A stretch of 48,504 bases of DNA from an uncultured Clostridia bacterium (GCA_946563605.1 CAMNVW010000001.1:1-48504); one strand, 5' to 3'. Positions 1 to 8,438 are shown, counted from the first letter of the stretch. The notes: generated from the letters alone by a model not told the origin. Made by a program: numbers and translations.

Positions 1-168
1 ATCACCCTGACACTGGACAGACGCGGCAGAAAGCTGATTGCCAGAACCCAGTCCGTTTCGGGCGGATGCAGTGTTTATGCAGCAAGTGAGTACATCAGCA
101 ATCCCGATCCACAGCAGTATATTACGGGTGAATTTGCCAGCATCTCGGGTTACATCAAGGTTCGATAA
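1..168 (+). CDS. C-terminal fragment of an unrecognised protein
   Basis: An open frame enters from the left edge and ends at a TAA at 166-168, giving 55 residues. The segment has alternating polar and hydrophobic residues (ITLTLDRRG, SISGYIKVR) that suggest a beta-rich fold. I do not recognise the family. A strong hairpin with a T-run follows after 29 nt, which fits the true end of a transcription unit and supports this being coding. The start lies outside the window. Confidence 0.5.
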   Translation: MTLTLDRRGRKLIARTQSVSGGCSVYAASEYISNPDPQQYITGEFASISGYIKVR

Positions 169-197
169 AAATAGATTCAGTCATCGGTCGAGTTAGC

Positions 198-228
198 AAA
201 AACGGCAGCAGACAAAGCTGCCGTTTTT
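198..228 (+). terminator. Rho-independent terminator of the left-edge gene
   Basis: The arms AAAAACGGCAGC (198-209) and GCTGCCGTTTTT (217-228) are perfect complements with a 7-nt loop, and the 3' arm ends in T5. It lies just after the stop of the partial gene. Confidence 0.85.
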
Positions 229-342
229 GTTGTCTGCAAAAGAAAACAGAAAATGCAATTTCAGCAAATTAACCATATATATAAAGTAGACAGGCAGAAA
301 AACAGGACGATTTAACGGATAAATTATTTTACAAAGGTAATC

Positions 343-372
343 TTGACGATAGAATGATATATAAAATATACA
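343..372 (+). promoter_or_regulatory. Possible sigma-A promoter for the B6 cluster
   Basis: TTGACG (343-348) and TATACA (367-372) are separated by 18 nt in the AT-rich, gene-free stretch 229-509. The match is imperfect and the leader to the kinase start would be about 130 nt. Apart from this I see nothing in 229-509; open frames on the minus strand there are AT-rich and have no ribosome binding site. Confidence 0.3.
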
Positions 373-509
373 ATAAATCGGAATATAAAGGGAAATAAAA
401 CAGCGAAAACAAACAAACAAAAATGAGAAAATGTGAAATAGAAAAAAGTTTATTTTGGGGCGGTGAGCGATTAAAATAAAATACAGAAAACAAACTTGGA
501 GGAATGAAA

Positions 510-1343
510 ATGGCAGTTCCAAAGGTGGCTGCAATCCACGACCTATCCGGATTAGGAAAATGTTCGCTGACAGCGGCAATTCCAATCCTATCGATCTGCG
601 GCGTACAGGCAGTTCCAATGGCAACGGCGGTGCTGAGCAATCAGACGGGCTTTGAGAGCTATGCAGGAGCGGATCTCTCGTCCTATCTGCCAGCCATTGC
701 ACAGGAGTGGAAAAAAAGAAAGCTGGAGCTTCAGGGAATCTTTACAGGGTATCTCAGCAGCGAAAGCCAGGTCGAGTGGGTCGCGGAATTTGTTGAAAGC
801 TTTCGGAATGAAAGCACGTTGGTTTTAATTGATCCCGTGATGGGGGACAGAGGAAAATTCTACTGCGGATTTGATGATCGCATATGCCATGCGATGAAAA
901 AGCTTTGCACCAAGGCAGATGTGATTACCCCAAACATTACTGAGGCGCTGATGCTGCTGGGTAAGGATACAAATGAAGCGGAGCAAGACAAAGACCTTCC
1001 CATTGTACAAGGATATGCAAGGGAGCTTTCTAAGTTGGGTCCAAAAACGGTAATCATCACTGGTATCCACAAGGGCGAGGAAATTTGGAACATCGGTTAC
1101 GATGCAAAGAAGGACGATTTCTTTGCGGTGAGCACCCACAGAATCGGAAACGGCTACTCGGGAACAGGCGATATTTTATCGTCGGTAATCTGCGGCTGCA
1201 TGGTGCGCGGAGAAACCGCAGAGCAAGCATTGACAAAAGCAGTGCGGTTATTAGAAGTGTCCATTGAGGAAACGATGCGGGATGGCACCGACCCCAACGA
1301 GGGGATCGCGTTCGAGCATCATCTCAAACTATTGATGGAGTAG
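510..1343 (+). CDS. pdxK: Pyridoxal/pyridoxine kinase, PfkB-like (vitamin B6 salvage)
   Basis: A 277-residue ribokinase-superfamily protein that should phosphorylate pyridoxal, pyridoxine or pyridoxamine to the 5'-phosphate in the cytoplasm. The N-terminus HDLSGLGKCSL and the C-terminal glycine-rich GYSGTGDILSS motif (the anion-hole/catalytic Asp region of PfkB kinases) are typical of clostridial PdxK-like proteins; DPVMGD sits in the middle. An ATG at 504 lies only 1 nt from the ribosome binding site GGAGG (498-502), whereas the ATG at 510 has 7-nt spacing, so 510 is chosen. The next gene is an ECF S component, which suggests uptake and trapping of the vitamin. A ThiD-like hydroxymethylpyrimidine kinase is the alternative but fits less well. 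Confidence 0.85.
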   Translation: MAVPKVAAIHDLSGLGKCSLTAAIPILSICGVQAVPMATAVLSNQTGFESYAGADLSSYLPAIAQEWKKRKLELQGIFTGYLSSESQVEWVAEFVESFRNESTLVLIDPVMGDRGKFYCGFDDRICHAMKKLCTKADVITPNITEALMLLGKDTNEAEQDKDLPIVQGYARELSKLGPKTVIITGIHKGEEIWNIGYDAKKDDFFAVSTHRIGNGYSGTGDILSSVICGCMVRGETAEQALTKAVRLLEVSIEETMRDGTDPNEGIAFEHHLKLLME

Positions 1344-1442
1344 AAGCTATAAAAGCGAGACAATGATTGATATAGGAGCACAGTCGAGAAACAGGCGATT
1401 GCTCAAACGAAAATACGGTGGATTTAGGGAGGAATCTTTTAT

Positions 1443-1958
1443 ATGAAGATACATGAAAAACAAAGAAATCTGACATGGAGCGCCATGTTTGCGGCGGTAA
1501 TCATGCTGATGACCGTTTATCTTTTCCACATTCCGATTGGTTCGAACGGCGGATATCTCCACTTTGGGGATGCGTTTATTTATCTGGTGGCGTGCTTTCT
1601 GCCGATGCCATACGCCTGTGCGGCAGCTGCAATCGGCGGTGGTTTAGCAGATATGATGTCCGGTTCGATGATCTGGGTCATTCCAACGATGATCATTAAG
1701 CCACTGACAGCGTTATGGTTTACCAACAAAACCGAAAAGCTCATCAGCAAACACAATATCATTGCGGTGTTTGGTGCAGGGGTTGTGTCGAACGTTGGTT
1801 ACTATGTAGCGGAAGCTTTGATCGTAGGCAATTGGGTAACTCCTTTGGCAACACAATGGGGCAATGTGATTCAATCCGCCGGCAGCGGCGTGATCTTTGT
1901 TTTGATGGCAGCTGCAATCGACAAACTTGCTTTGAAAAAGAAACTGGTCAACATTTAA
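1443..1958 (+). CDS. ECF transporter S component, probably for a B6 vitamer
   Basis: A 171-residue integral membrane protein with about five or six hydrophobic segments. It has the S-component look: a charged N-terminus, then TWSAMFAAVIMLMTVYLF, a GYLHFGDAFIYL segment and an alanine-rich helix with GGGLADM. S components bind one vitamin or metal and dock on a shared energising module (EcfA, EcfA', EcfT), which is not in this window. The substrate is inferred only from the kinase 99 nt upstream; PdxU2/HmpT-type S components are known next to B6 or HMP kinases. The start is set by AGGGAGG at 1426-1432, 10 nt before the ATG. Confidence 0.75.
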   Translation: MKIHEKQRNLTWSAMFAAVIMLMTVYLFHIPIGSNGGYLHFGDAFIYLVACFLPMPYACAAAAIGGGLADMMSGSMIWVIPTMIIKPLTALWFTNKTEKLISKHNIIAVFGAGVVSNVGYYVAEALIVGNWVTPLATQWGNVIQSAGSGVIFVLMAAAIDKLALKKKLVNI

Positions 1959-1978
1959 TTGGGAAGAAGGAAAAGAAA

Positions 1979-2581
1979 ATGGCGGATATTTTATACACCT
2001 ACAACAATCAACTCTACATCAATCTGACCAATCAATGTCCTTGTGCCTGCACCTTTTGCATCCGCTCACAGAAAGATGCAATCGGTTCAGCTGACAGTTT
2101 ATGGCTGCAAAAGGATCCGACGGCAGAAGAAGTGGAGGCAGAATTTCAAAAGTACAATCTCGATGATTTTGACGAGGTTGTTTTCTGCGGCTACGGCGAG
2201 CCAATTTGTGCGCTGGACAATCTCATCAAGGTTGCGGATTACATTCACAGCCTGAAAAAAATGAAGGTTCGGGTGAACACGAATGGGTTAGGTGATTTAA
2301 TCCACAACAAACGTGTTGCACCGCTGCTGAAAGGACACGTTGATAGCGTTTCCATCAGCTTGAATGCGCCGACAGCGGCAGAATACAACGCAGTTACCCG
2401 TCCGAAATTCGGCATCCAGTCCTTTGACGCAATGCTGCAATTTGCAAAGGACTGCAAGGAGCAGGGCATCGAAACAAGGTTCACAATTGTAGATGTCATC
2501 GGCAAAGAAGCGGAGGAAAAATCCCGTGAAGTTGCGCAGCGCATCGGGATTCCGCTGCGAGTACGCCATTATCAGGAATAG
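1979..2581 (+). CDS. TatD-associated radical SAM protein
   Basis: A 200-residue protein with the cluster-binding motif CPCACTFC (C-x3-C-x2-C) near residue 20, which holds a 4Fe-4S cluster for S-adenosylmethionine cleavage. VFCGYGEP is the SAM-binding GGE-like region, and VNTNG and SISLNAP are later strands of a short TIM barrel. It matches the short radical SAM proteins usually found next to TatD nucleases; its reaction is unknown. It starts at the ATG at 1979 after GAAGG (1966-1970), 20 nt after the ECF gene, so it is probably in the same operon. The frame is open upstream to 1715, but that part overlaps the ECF gene and is a shadow. Confidence 0.8.
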   Translation: MADILYTYNNQLYINLTNQCPCACTFCIRSQKDAIGSADSLWLQKDPTAEEVEAEFQKYNLDDFDEVVFCGYGEPICALDNLIKVADYIHSLKKMKVRVNTNGLGDLIHNKRVAPLLKGHVDSVSISLNAPTAAEYNAVTRPKFGIQSFDAMLQFAKDCKEQGIETRFTIVDVIGKEAEEKSREVAQRIGIPLRVRHYQE

Positions 2582-2605
2582 CAGAAAAACAACAGGATAC
2601 AGCAT

Positions 2606-2669
2606 AGCACCCTTTCTACAGGCAGTCTTTCTCAGGAGAGATGGTTCCTGGTACAAAGGGTGCTTTTTT
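2606..2669 (+). terminator. Terminator after the B6/radical SAM operon
   Basis: The arms at 2606-2619 and 2651-2664 pair at 13 of 14 positions (AGCACCCTTT with AAAGGGTGCT), followed by T6. The 31-nt loop is long. Between here and 2995 I see no credible gene; a short frame at 2641-2874 starts inside the hairpin. Confidence 0.7.
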
Positions 2670-2994
2670 GATGGGTTGCTGTATGGGGCGCGTAAATTTC
2701 GGAGGGATATTTTCGGGGAAACAGGGGTACCGAATGGGTGAGAACAGCCTTTTTACACCGAAAAATCCGTCGCTATATTTAGAAAAAATTGGTAAAATCC
2801 AGACAATTTTACGATGGATGACAGGGATGTTTTTTAGTGAAATTAGAACATTTCTCTTTGATATAAAAAATTAGGGCAATTCATACATAAAAAATCCTGT
2901 TTAACAGAATAAAAATAGAAGGTGTACACAATTTTTTACAAAATGTTTTGCCGAACGTTTGGGGAAGAATGGAATTTTAACGGGTTCGATTTCC

Positions 2995-3023
2995 TTGACA
3001 GAAAAAATATGAATGAATATAAT
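2995..3023 (+). promoter_or_regulatory. Consensus sigma-A promoter for the 3D-domain gene
   Basis: TTGACA (2995-3000) and TATAAT (3018-3023) are both perfect matches with 17-nt spacing, placing the start of transcription about 65-70 nt before the ATG at 3098. Confidence 0.85.
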
Positions 3024-3097
3024 GGCAACGAACTTGCTAAAATACAAAGGAAAGAGCAGGTTTTGAATTTCATAATTTATGAACAAAGGAGAACAGT

Positions 3098-4210
3098 ATG
3101 CAAAACCTCAGAAGAAAAGCCCACAGATTGATGGAGAAAGTCTCTATGAAAAAAGCTGTGGCCTATGTGTTTTCTGTTGCGATGGCAGCGGTAATCTTTT
3201 GGATGTTTGCCCCCGACGGCAATATGGGAAGCAATCAAAGTGATGATGGGCTTACAGTGGCAGAGTACATCCACAAGGCAGGGGATGTGCTGACGGCTTC
3301 GGCAGATCCGAGAAAATTTACGGGTTCCTCCATCGGGAACTCGATGCTTGCAGAAAGATTTTTGAGCATTTCCAATTCCCAGTCCTCCAAAATCAGCGAG
3401 CTGGCTGAAGAACTGGCGGATCACTATTTGAAACAGGAAGATTTGGCGCAGGAGGATTTGGAAGAGGAAGATTTAGTACATCAAATTTTGAAACAGCAGG
3501 CGCAGGTAAAAGGGGAGTTTACCGAAACAGAAGTGGAAGAAGATTCGGTTATCGAACAAGAACCGATTCCAGAAGAAGAGGAAGACTCCTCAGACGGTGC
3601 GGATAAAGAAACGGGAAAAGAAACAAAGACGGTGGTGGAACAGCAGGTCATCGAGCACGAGGTTCAAATCAGGGAGACCTCGCTTTTACCGCAGGGTCAG
3701 GAACGCATCTTACAATGGGGTGCAGACGGTTTGAAAACGGTGGTCTATGAGCAGCAGCTCGTAAAGGGAGAGGTCCGGGGTCTCAAGATCCTCTCCGAAA
3801 CCATCGACAAAGAGCCGATAACCGAAGTGAAATTGGTGGGTGTTGCCGGAGCGGCAGTATCTCCACTGGATTTTGGAATCGAACTGGATGAACAGGGGGT
3901 TCCCGTCAGTTACAGCAGGGTATTGACCAACCAGATCGCGACCGGATACAATGCCGGAGCAGGTGCTTGGGGTGCTTCCGGTCAAACCTTGTCCGCCGGA
4001 TATGTCGCAGTACATCCGCGGGAAATCCCATACGGCACGAGAATGTATATCACCAGCGCAGACAACAGCTTTGTCTACGGCTTTGCGGTTGCGGCTGACA
4101 CCGGAGTCAGCCTGCTGGGTGATGTGATTGATGTGGATTTATATTATGACACCTACCTTGAGAGCTGCTTAAACGGCAGAAAGTATGTCAACATTTATAT
4201 TTTAGATTAG
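3098..4210 (+). CDS. Membrane-anchored G5-like/3D-domain cell-wall protein
   Basis: A 370-residue secreted or membrane-anchored protein. Residues about 17-42 form one N-terminal hydrophobic segment after a basic stretch. Residues about 100-175 are a very acidic, Glu-rich linker. Residues about 176-250 resemble a G5 domain (VVEQQVIEHEV, LVKGEVRG). Residues about 281-370 are a 3D domain, named for its aspartates, visible in AVAADTG and IDVDLYYDTYLES. The family (YabE/YuiC/Rpf-related) has double-psi beta-barrel transglycosylase-like domains thought to cut peptidoglycan. AAAGGAGA sets the start. It has its own consensus promoter and is followed by two terminators, so it is a single-gene unit. 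Confidence 0.85.
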   Translation: MQNLRRKAHRLMEKVSMKKAVAYVFSVAMAAVIFWMFAPDGNMGSNQSDDGLTVAEYIHKAGDVLTASADPRKFTGSSIGNSMLAERFLSISNSQSSKISELAEELADHYLKQEDLAQEDLEEEDLVHQILKQQAQVKGEFTETEVEEDSVIEQEPIPEEEEDSSDGADKETGKETKTVVEQQVIEHEVQIRETSLLPQGQERILQWGADGLKTVVYEQQLVKGEVRGLKILSETIDKEPITEVKLVGVAGAAVSPLDFGIELDEQGVPVSYSRVLTNQIATGYNAGAGAWGASGQTLSAGYVAVHPREIPYGTRMYITSADNSFVYGFAVAADTGVSLLGDVIDVDLYYDTYLESCLNGRKYVNIYILD

Positions 4211-4213
4211 CAT

Positions 4214-4249
4214 AAAATGAGCTGTCCCTTGTTGGGACGGCTCATTTTG
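4214..4249 (+). terminator. Terminator after the 3D-domain gene
   Basis: AAAATGAGC and TGTCCC pair with GGGAC and GCTCATTTT across a TTGTT loop. The 3' side has a short T-run. It starts 4 nt after the stop codon. Confidence 0.75.
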
Positions 4250-4261
4250 CTATTGTGATTG

Positions 4262-4289
4262 AAAAAGCGTTCCTGCGAACGCTTTTTTT
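4262..4289 (+). terminator. Second terminator before the phage-like block
   Basis: AAAAAGCGTT (4262 onward) pairs with AACGCTTTTTTT across a short loop, ending in T7. With the preceding hairpin it insulates the phage-like block from read-through. Confidence 0.8.
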
Positions 4290-4320
4290 ATTTTTTCAGC
4301 GGATGAAGGGGATTGGGCAA

Positions 4321-4587
4321 ATGAAAAGACAGGAAAAAAGGATATTTTTTTCAAAAAATGTGCGGTTGTTGCACGAAAGGATGCAATTTTTACCGCAAAA
4401 CGGGGTATGGGTAGAAGAGGTAATAGAGGACGACCCCGAACACAAAATCAAAGCCTCTTCAAAAAAAGGAGGTGAGCAAAAATCGAGACGGAAGAAGCGA
4501 AAAGGTTTGCGTACTGGTATTTTCTGCTGCGCGACCCAAACCTTGCCGCCGCGAAAGTGGGGATGGAAGATGGAATCCTGCTGCTGA
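4321..4587 (+). CDS. Possible small basic protein upstream of the terminase
   Basis: An 88-codon frame starting at ATG 4321 with GAAGGGG 8 nt upstream. The product is basic and Lys/Arg-rich (SRRKKRKG) and overlaps the first 100 nt of the small terminase gene in another frame, where it looks like a shadow. Only the part up to about 4475 could be independent. I do not recognise a family. It may be a remnant of the early phage genes that normally precede the terminase, or not a gene. Confidence 0.25.
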   Translation: MKRQEKRIFFSKNVRLLHERMQFLPQNGVWVEEVIEDDPEHKIKASSKKGGEQKSRRKKRKGLRTGIFCCATQTLPPRKWGWKMESCC

Positions 4588-4955
4588 GCGAGCGTAAGGT
4601 ACAAAGCCAGCTGCGCAGGCTGCGCCGGTTATTTGCGAAGGAGTCCCCAGGGGAACTGGCAAAATGGGGATTATGCCGGATGCTGTTTTCTGTTCCTCAG
4701 GTGGATGAGGAGGGAAAGTTGACAGGCGACGGCTTCTCATTGGAAAAGTGTTGCACCGGAAAGGGAACAGAGTACAAATTCTGGGACAAGCTCAAAGCGT
4801 GCGAGCTTTTGATGAAGCTGGAAGAAATGCTCTCCTGCAAGGGAGAAAACACGTTTGAGGGAATCTTATCGGCACTTCAGCAGGGAGCAGCAGGTTTATC
4901 GGACGCAAACTTATCGCAGGAATCAGGGGAAGAGAGAGAAGGTGAGGAAGAATAA
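4482..4955 (+). CDS. Phage terminase small subunit (PBSX XtmA-like), start doubtful
   Basis: The DNA-recognition subunit of the packaging motor. The N-terminal stretch FAYWYFLLRDPNLAAAKVG is a typical helix-turn-helix start of small terminases, and the C-terminus is very acidic. In this frame a TGA lies at 4473 and no ATG, GTG or TTG occurs until GTG 4557 and ATG 4563, which would cut away the helix-turn-helix and have no ribosome binding site. A near-perfect AGGAGGTGA (4468-4475) sits 6 nt before an ATC codon at 4482, so ATC is the likely start (157 residues). XtmA of PBSX is longer (265 residues). It lies 20 nt before the large subunit. Confidence 0.75.
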   Translation: METEEAKRFAYWYFLLRDPNLAAAKVGMEDGILLLSERKVQSQLRRLRRLFAKESPGELAKWGLCRMLFSVPQVDEEGKLTGDGFSLEKCCTGKGTEYKFWDKLKACELLMKLEEMLSCKGENTFEGILSALQQGAAGLSDANLSQESGEEREGEEE

Positions 4956-4975
4956 AAAAATTCAGTCAAAAGCAG

Positions 4976-6211
4976 ATGGAACTGCTGAGCTGGTGGTGTC
5001 CTGAAAGCAGGTACGCAAGCTATGACGGCATCATCTGCGACGGTGCGGTGCGAAGCGGCAAAACCATGTGCATGGCGATTTCCTTTTTTGTGTGGAGTAT
5101 GGCAAGCTTTCAGGGACAGAATTTTGCAATCTGCGGCAAAACGATCGCCTCGGTCAGAAGAAACGTCCTTCAGCCGATGCGCAGTGTTTTGAGCGAGATG
5201 GGGTTTGCGTGCAAGGAAAAGGTATCGCGCAATTACATCGAGCTCAGCCATGCGGGCAGAGTGAACCGGTATTATCTCTTTTCGGGCAAGGACGCCGGCA
5301 GTGCAGCTTTAATTCAAGGGATGACCCTCGCCGGTGTTTTGTTTGACGAGGTTGCCTTACAGGATCACAGTTTTGTGGAACAGGCAGCGGCGCGATGCTC
5401 GGTAGAGGGCAGCCGGTTTTGGTTCAACTGCAATCCAGAGCATCCGGGTCATTGGTTTTACACGGAGTGGATCTGCAAAAGGGCAGAAAAGAATTTATGC
5501 TACCTTCATTTTTTAATGGAGGACAACCCTTCTCTCTCCGCAAAGATGCGCAGGCGGTACGAGGGCTTATACAGCGGCAGCTTTTACGAGCGGTTTGTCC
5601 TTGGAAAATGGGTGAGTCCGCAGGGACTGGTCTATCCAATGTTTTCCGCCGAGCGGCATTTGATCCGGCAGGCACCTATCTGCGACAGGTTTTGGGTTTC
5701 CTGCGACTATGGGACGGTGAATCCCTGCTCAATGGGGTTATGGGGGTATTCGGGCGGAAAATACTACCGCTTAAAGGAATACTATTACGATTCCCGAAAG
5801 CAGGGTATCTGCAAAACCGATGAGGAACATTATGCCGCCTTAGAACAGCTGTGCGAAGGAAAGAAAATCGAAGCGGTCATTATAGACCCGAGTGCGGCAA
5901 GCTTTATTGCGTGTATCCGCAGGCATGGGAAATTCCATGTGATACCGGCGCAAAATCAGGTCAGCGAGGGCATCTCGCTGGTAGCTTCCCGATTACAGGA
6001 GGGCAGCCTGCTTTTTAGCGAGGGGTGCAAGGACAGCATACGGGAATTTTCACTTTACCGGTGGAATGAAAGCGCACAGAAGGATGTTCCTATCAAGGAA
6101 AACGACCACGCAATGGACGACATCCGGTACTTTGTGATGGAGGTATGCAGGCACAGGCGCAGCGGATATTTTGCGATTGTACAGCAGCGCAGGACAGGCA
6201 TACAGACTTAA
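4976..6211 (+). CDS. Phage terminase large subunit (PBSX XtmB-like)
   Basis: The ATPase/nuclease that pumps DNA into the prohead, 411 residues from the ATG at 4976 (PBSX XtmB is about 433). GAVRSGKT near residue 25 is the Walker A motif typical of this branch, GVLFDEVALQ is Walker B, FNCNPEHPGHWFY is the coupling region, and CDYG and IIDPSA belong to the RNase H-like nuclease. The family consensus begins a few residues earlier; the frame is open back to 4946 and would give IKKFSQKQ before the ATG, but only an ATA codon is available there. No good ribosome binding site precedes ATG 4976. It looks catalytically intact. Confidence 0.9.
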   Translation: MELLSWWCPESRYASYDGIICDGAVRSGKTMCMAISFFVWSMASFQGQNFAICGKTIASVRRNVLQPMRSVLSEMGFACKEKVSRNYIELSHAGRVNRYYLFSGKDAGSAALIQGMTLAGVLFDEVALQDHSFVEQAAARCSVEGSRFWFNCNPEHPGHWFYTEWICKRAEKNLCYLHFLMEDNPSLSAKMRRRYEGLYSGSFYERFVLGKWVSPQGLVYPMFSAERHLIRQAPICDRFWVSCDYGTVNPCSMGLWGYSGGKYYRLKEYYYDSRKQGICKTDEEHYAALEQLCEGKKIEAVIIDPSAASFIACIRRHGKFHVIPAQNQVSEGISLVASRLQEGSLLFSEGCKDSIREFSLYRWNESAQKDVPIKENDHAMDDIRYFVMEVCRHRRSGYFAIVQQRRTGIQT

Positions 6212-6225
6212 AGGAGGGAAACAGG

Positions 6226-7440
6226 TTGCAAAATCCGGTATGGAGCTGGAAAAAAAGAAGGGCGGAGAAAAAGGGTCCGCCGGTTGCATACACGGCAAGT
6301 GTGCAGACAGGACAGGTAAAAAGCCACCCATTCGACTTTTTTGAGCGAGTGGGTGCGGTGGATGAACAGGAAAACCGATTATTTGACCAGATTCGTCAGG
6401 CAGTGCCGATCGTGGACGCGTCCATCAACAAAATCATCCGTCTGGTAGGTGGATTTACAGTGAATTGTTCAAACGGGGATGGACAGCGCGAACTGGATGA
6501 GTTCTGCAAGAACATTCAGGTAGGTGCGTCCTCGGTGGGGCTGGAGCAGTTTTTATACTGTTATCTGGACAATCTGCTGACCTACGGCAATGCGGCAGGA
6601 GAGATGATCCCTCTGCGCAGCGGCGACGGAATCGGCGCGCTATACAACATTCCGCTGACCGATATTTTGGTAAAGGAAAGCGAAAATCCCACCCACATGG
6701 ATTTATTCAGCTATCCTGACGGGGTGACGCCGGCGCCGGTTGAGCACCCGGAACGCATCTTATTTAGCGCGCTCAATCCGGCGGCAGGACAGCTCAAAGG
6801 CAGGTCGCTGTTATCGGGGCTGCCGTTTGTATCGTCGGTGCTTTTGAACATCTATCAGTCAATTGGTCAAAATTTTGAACGGATGGGAAACCTGCGTTTT
6901 GCGGTGACCTACAAGCCGCAAGGCGGTGTAGACGGCACATATGCCCGTGAAATTGCGCAGGACATGGCAAATCAATGGGCAGACACGATGCGCGACAGCG
7001 GACAGGTCAAGGATTTTATTGCGGTGGGCGATGTGGACATCCGCGTGATTGGTGCGGACAATCAGGTGATCGACACACAGGTACCGGTGCGGCAGATGCT
7101 GGAACAGATCATTGCAAAGTTAGGTCTACCGCCGTTTATTCTGGGGTTAAGCTGGTCCACGACCGAAAGGATGAGCCAGCAGCAGGCGGAAATTCTGGCA
7201 AGCGAGCTGGAAAGCTACCGCGAAATCTTGACCTCGGTGATCCTGCGTGTATGCAGGTATCATCTGAATCTGAAGGGGCTGGGAGGCAAAATCTCGGTCA
7301 AATGGAAGAATATCAGCATTACCGACGAGGTAGAGCAGGCAAGAGCACAGCTTTTGTCGATGCAGGCAAAACAGATCGAAGCCGCGCTGAATGGCGGACA
7401 AATGGAAGGAGAGGGTGAAGGTGGCGATGAGCCATTATAA
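6226..7440 (+). CDS. Phage portal protein
   Basis: A 404-residue protein that should form the dodecameric ring at the capsid vertex through which DNA enters and leaves. The fold signals are typical: VDASINKIIRLVGG near residue 65, a long central beta-rich part, and the C-terminal helix with LPPFILGLSW and TERMSQQQAE. The start is TTG at 6226, 7 nt after AAGGAGGG (6211-6218); an upstream ATG at 6145 would overlap the terminase gene. The 3' end overlaps the next gene by 14 nt, which implies coupled translation. Confidence 0.85.
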   Translation: MQNPVWSWKKRRAEKKGPPVAYTASVQTGQVKSHPFDFFERVGAVDEQENRLFDQIRQAVPIVDASINKIIRLVGGFTVNCSNGDGQRELDEFCKNIQVGASSVGLEQFLYCYLDNLLTYGNAAGEMIPLRSGDGIGALYNIPLTDILVKESENPTHMDLFSYPDGVTPAPVEHPERILFSALNPAAGQLKGRSLLSGLPFVSSVLLNIYQSIGQNFERMGNLRFAVTYKPQGGVDGTYAREIAQDMANQWADTMRDSGQVKDFIAVGDVDIRVIGADNQVIDTQVPVRQMLEQIIAKLGLPPFILGLSWSTTERMSQQQAEILASELESYREILTSVILRVCRYHLNLKGLGGKISVKWKNISITDEVEQARAQLLSMQAKQIEAALNGGQMEGEGEGGDEPL

Positions 7441-8425
7441 AAAGGCAGGAAGTCTTATCTGCAAGGGACTGCACATCGGAGAGGATGACCTTGAGAAAAT
7501 CAACACGCTGACAAGAAGGGAATTTTCCGAGGACGAACTATACTGTTTTCGAGTCGTGCTATGCGACAACGACATCGACCGCGACATGGAGCAGTTTGAC
7601 CAGGACACGCTGGAAGAGCTGGCAAGGCTGTTTGTCGGCAAGACCGGTATCTGTGACCACGAGGCGGCAAGCAGAAACCAGCAGGCGCGAATCTATGAAG
7701 CGGCGGTAGAAAATTTCCCGGGAAAAGTGAACGCGCTGGGTGAGCCTTACTATGCTGTCGTCGCAAAGGCGTACATGGTGCGAACTGAGTCAAACAGGGA
7801 TCTGATTCTGGAAATCGAAGCGGGCATCAAGAAGGAGGTCAGCGTTGGATGCAGCGTTCGTGAAAGCATCTGCTCCATCTGCGGCAAAAACCGCAGTGTC
7901 TGCGAGTGCGGACACGTTGTGGGAGAAGTGTACGACGGGAAGATGTGCTACACGATCCTGCACGGAGCAGCAGACGCCTACGAATGGTCTTTTGTAGCGG
8001 TGCCGGCACAGCGTCAGGCAGGAATTATCAAGAGTGTAAAGTCAACCGTAGCCGCCGCTTCTGATTTTACACAGAGCACTGTGGATACGGTACAGAAGCT
8101 GTGGAAGGCGGCGGAATACAGACGGGGTCTGTGGCTGAGCGAGGCAGAGGTTTTGCAGTTACAGGGCAGGGTGAAAAATCTGATGGAGGACTGCGAACAG
8201 GTGCGCAGGATGACCAGAAAAGAGGTCATGCACGCATTTTACGACAGCGGTGAAATGAACGAAAATATCAACCGCGAGCTTTCCGCGATGCTGGATGAAC
8301 TGAGTGTGGAGCAGATGAGAACCCTCAAAAAGCTCATCCGAAAAGAGACAACAGAGCTGACACGTCCGCAGTTCACACCGCGAAGCGAAGAACAGCTCGA
8401 TTCAGACAAGAGATTTATGATTTAG
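7427..8425 (+). CDS. Prohead protease / XkdF-like capsid maturation protein
   Basis: A 332-residue protein between portal and capsid genes, the place of the HK97-type maturation protease and scaffold. The first 220 residues look like a prohead protease fold: FRVVLCDNDIDRDMEQF, TGICDHEA (a candidate catalytic His), and AGIKKEVSVGCSV (a candidate Ser). The inserted CSICGKNRSVCECGH holds four Cys and a His and may bind zinc. The C-terminal 100 residues are helical and charged, like a fused scaffold. ATG 7427 is used; GTG 7421 is also possible after GGAAGGAGAGG. The Cys cluster is unusual for a protease and should be compared with homologues. Confidence 0.7.
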   Translation: MSHYKKAGSLICKGLHIGEDDLEKINTLTRREFSEDELYCFRVVLCDNDIDRDMEQFDQDTLEELARLFVGKTGICDHEAASRNQQARIYEAAVENFPGKVNALGEPYYAVVAKAYMVRTESNRDLILEIEAGIKKEVSVGCSVRESICSICGKNRSVCECGHVVGEVYDGKMCYTILHGAADAYEWSFVAVPAQRQAGIIKSVKSTVAAASDFTQSTVDTVQKLWKAAEYRRGLWLSEAEVLQLQGRVKNLMEDCEQVRRMTRKEVMHAFYDSGEMNENINRELSAMLDELSVEQMRTLKKLIRKETTELTRPQFTPRSEEQLDSDKRFMI

Positions 8426-8438
8426 GAGGAATTGTACA

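Noticed and set aside
1715..1978. N-terminal extension of the radical SAM protein
   Set aside because: It overlaps the ECF S-component gene out of frame, and a ribosome binding site sits right before ATG 1979.
2641..2874. Small gene between the radical SAM and 3D-domain genes
   Set aside because: It begins inside the terminator hairpin and has no ribosome binding site.
4461..4475. Frameshift fusion of the upstream small ORF to the small terminase at A AAA AAA
   Set aside because: The -1 frame meets TGA at 4473 before reaching the terminase coding sequence.
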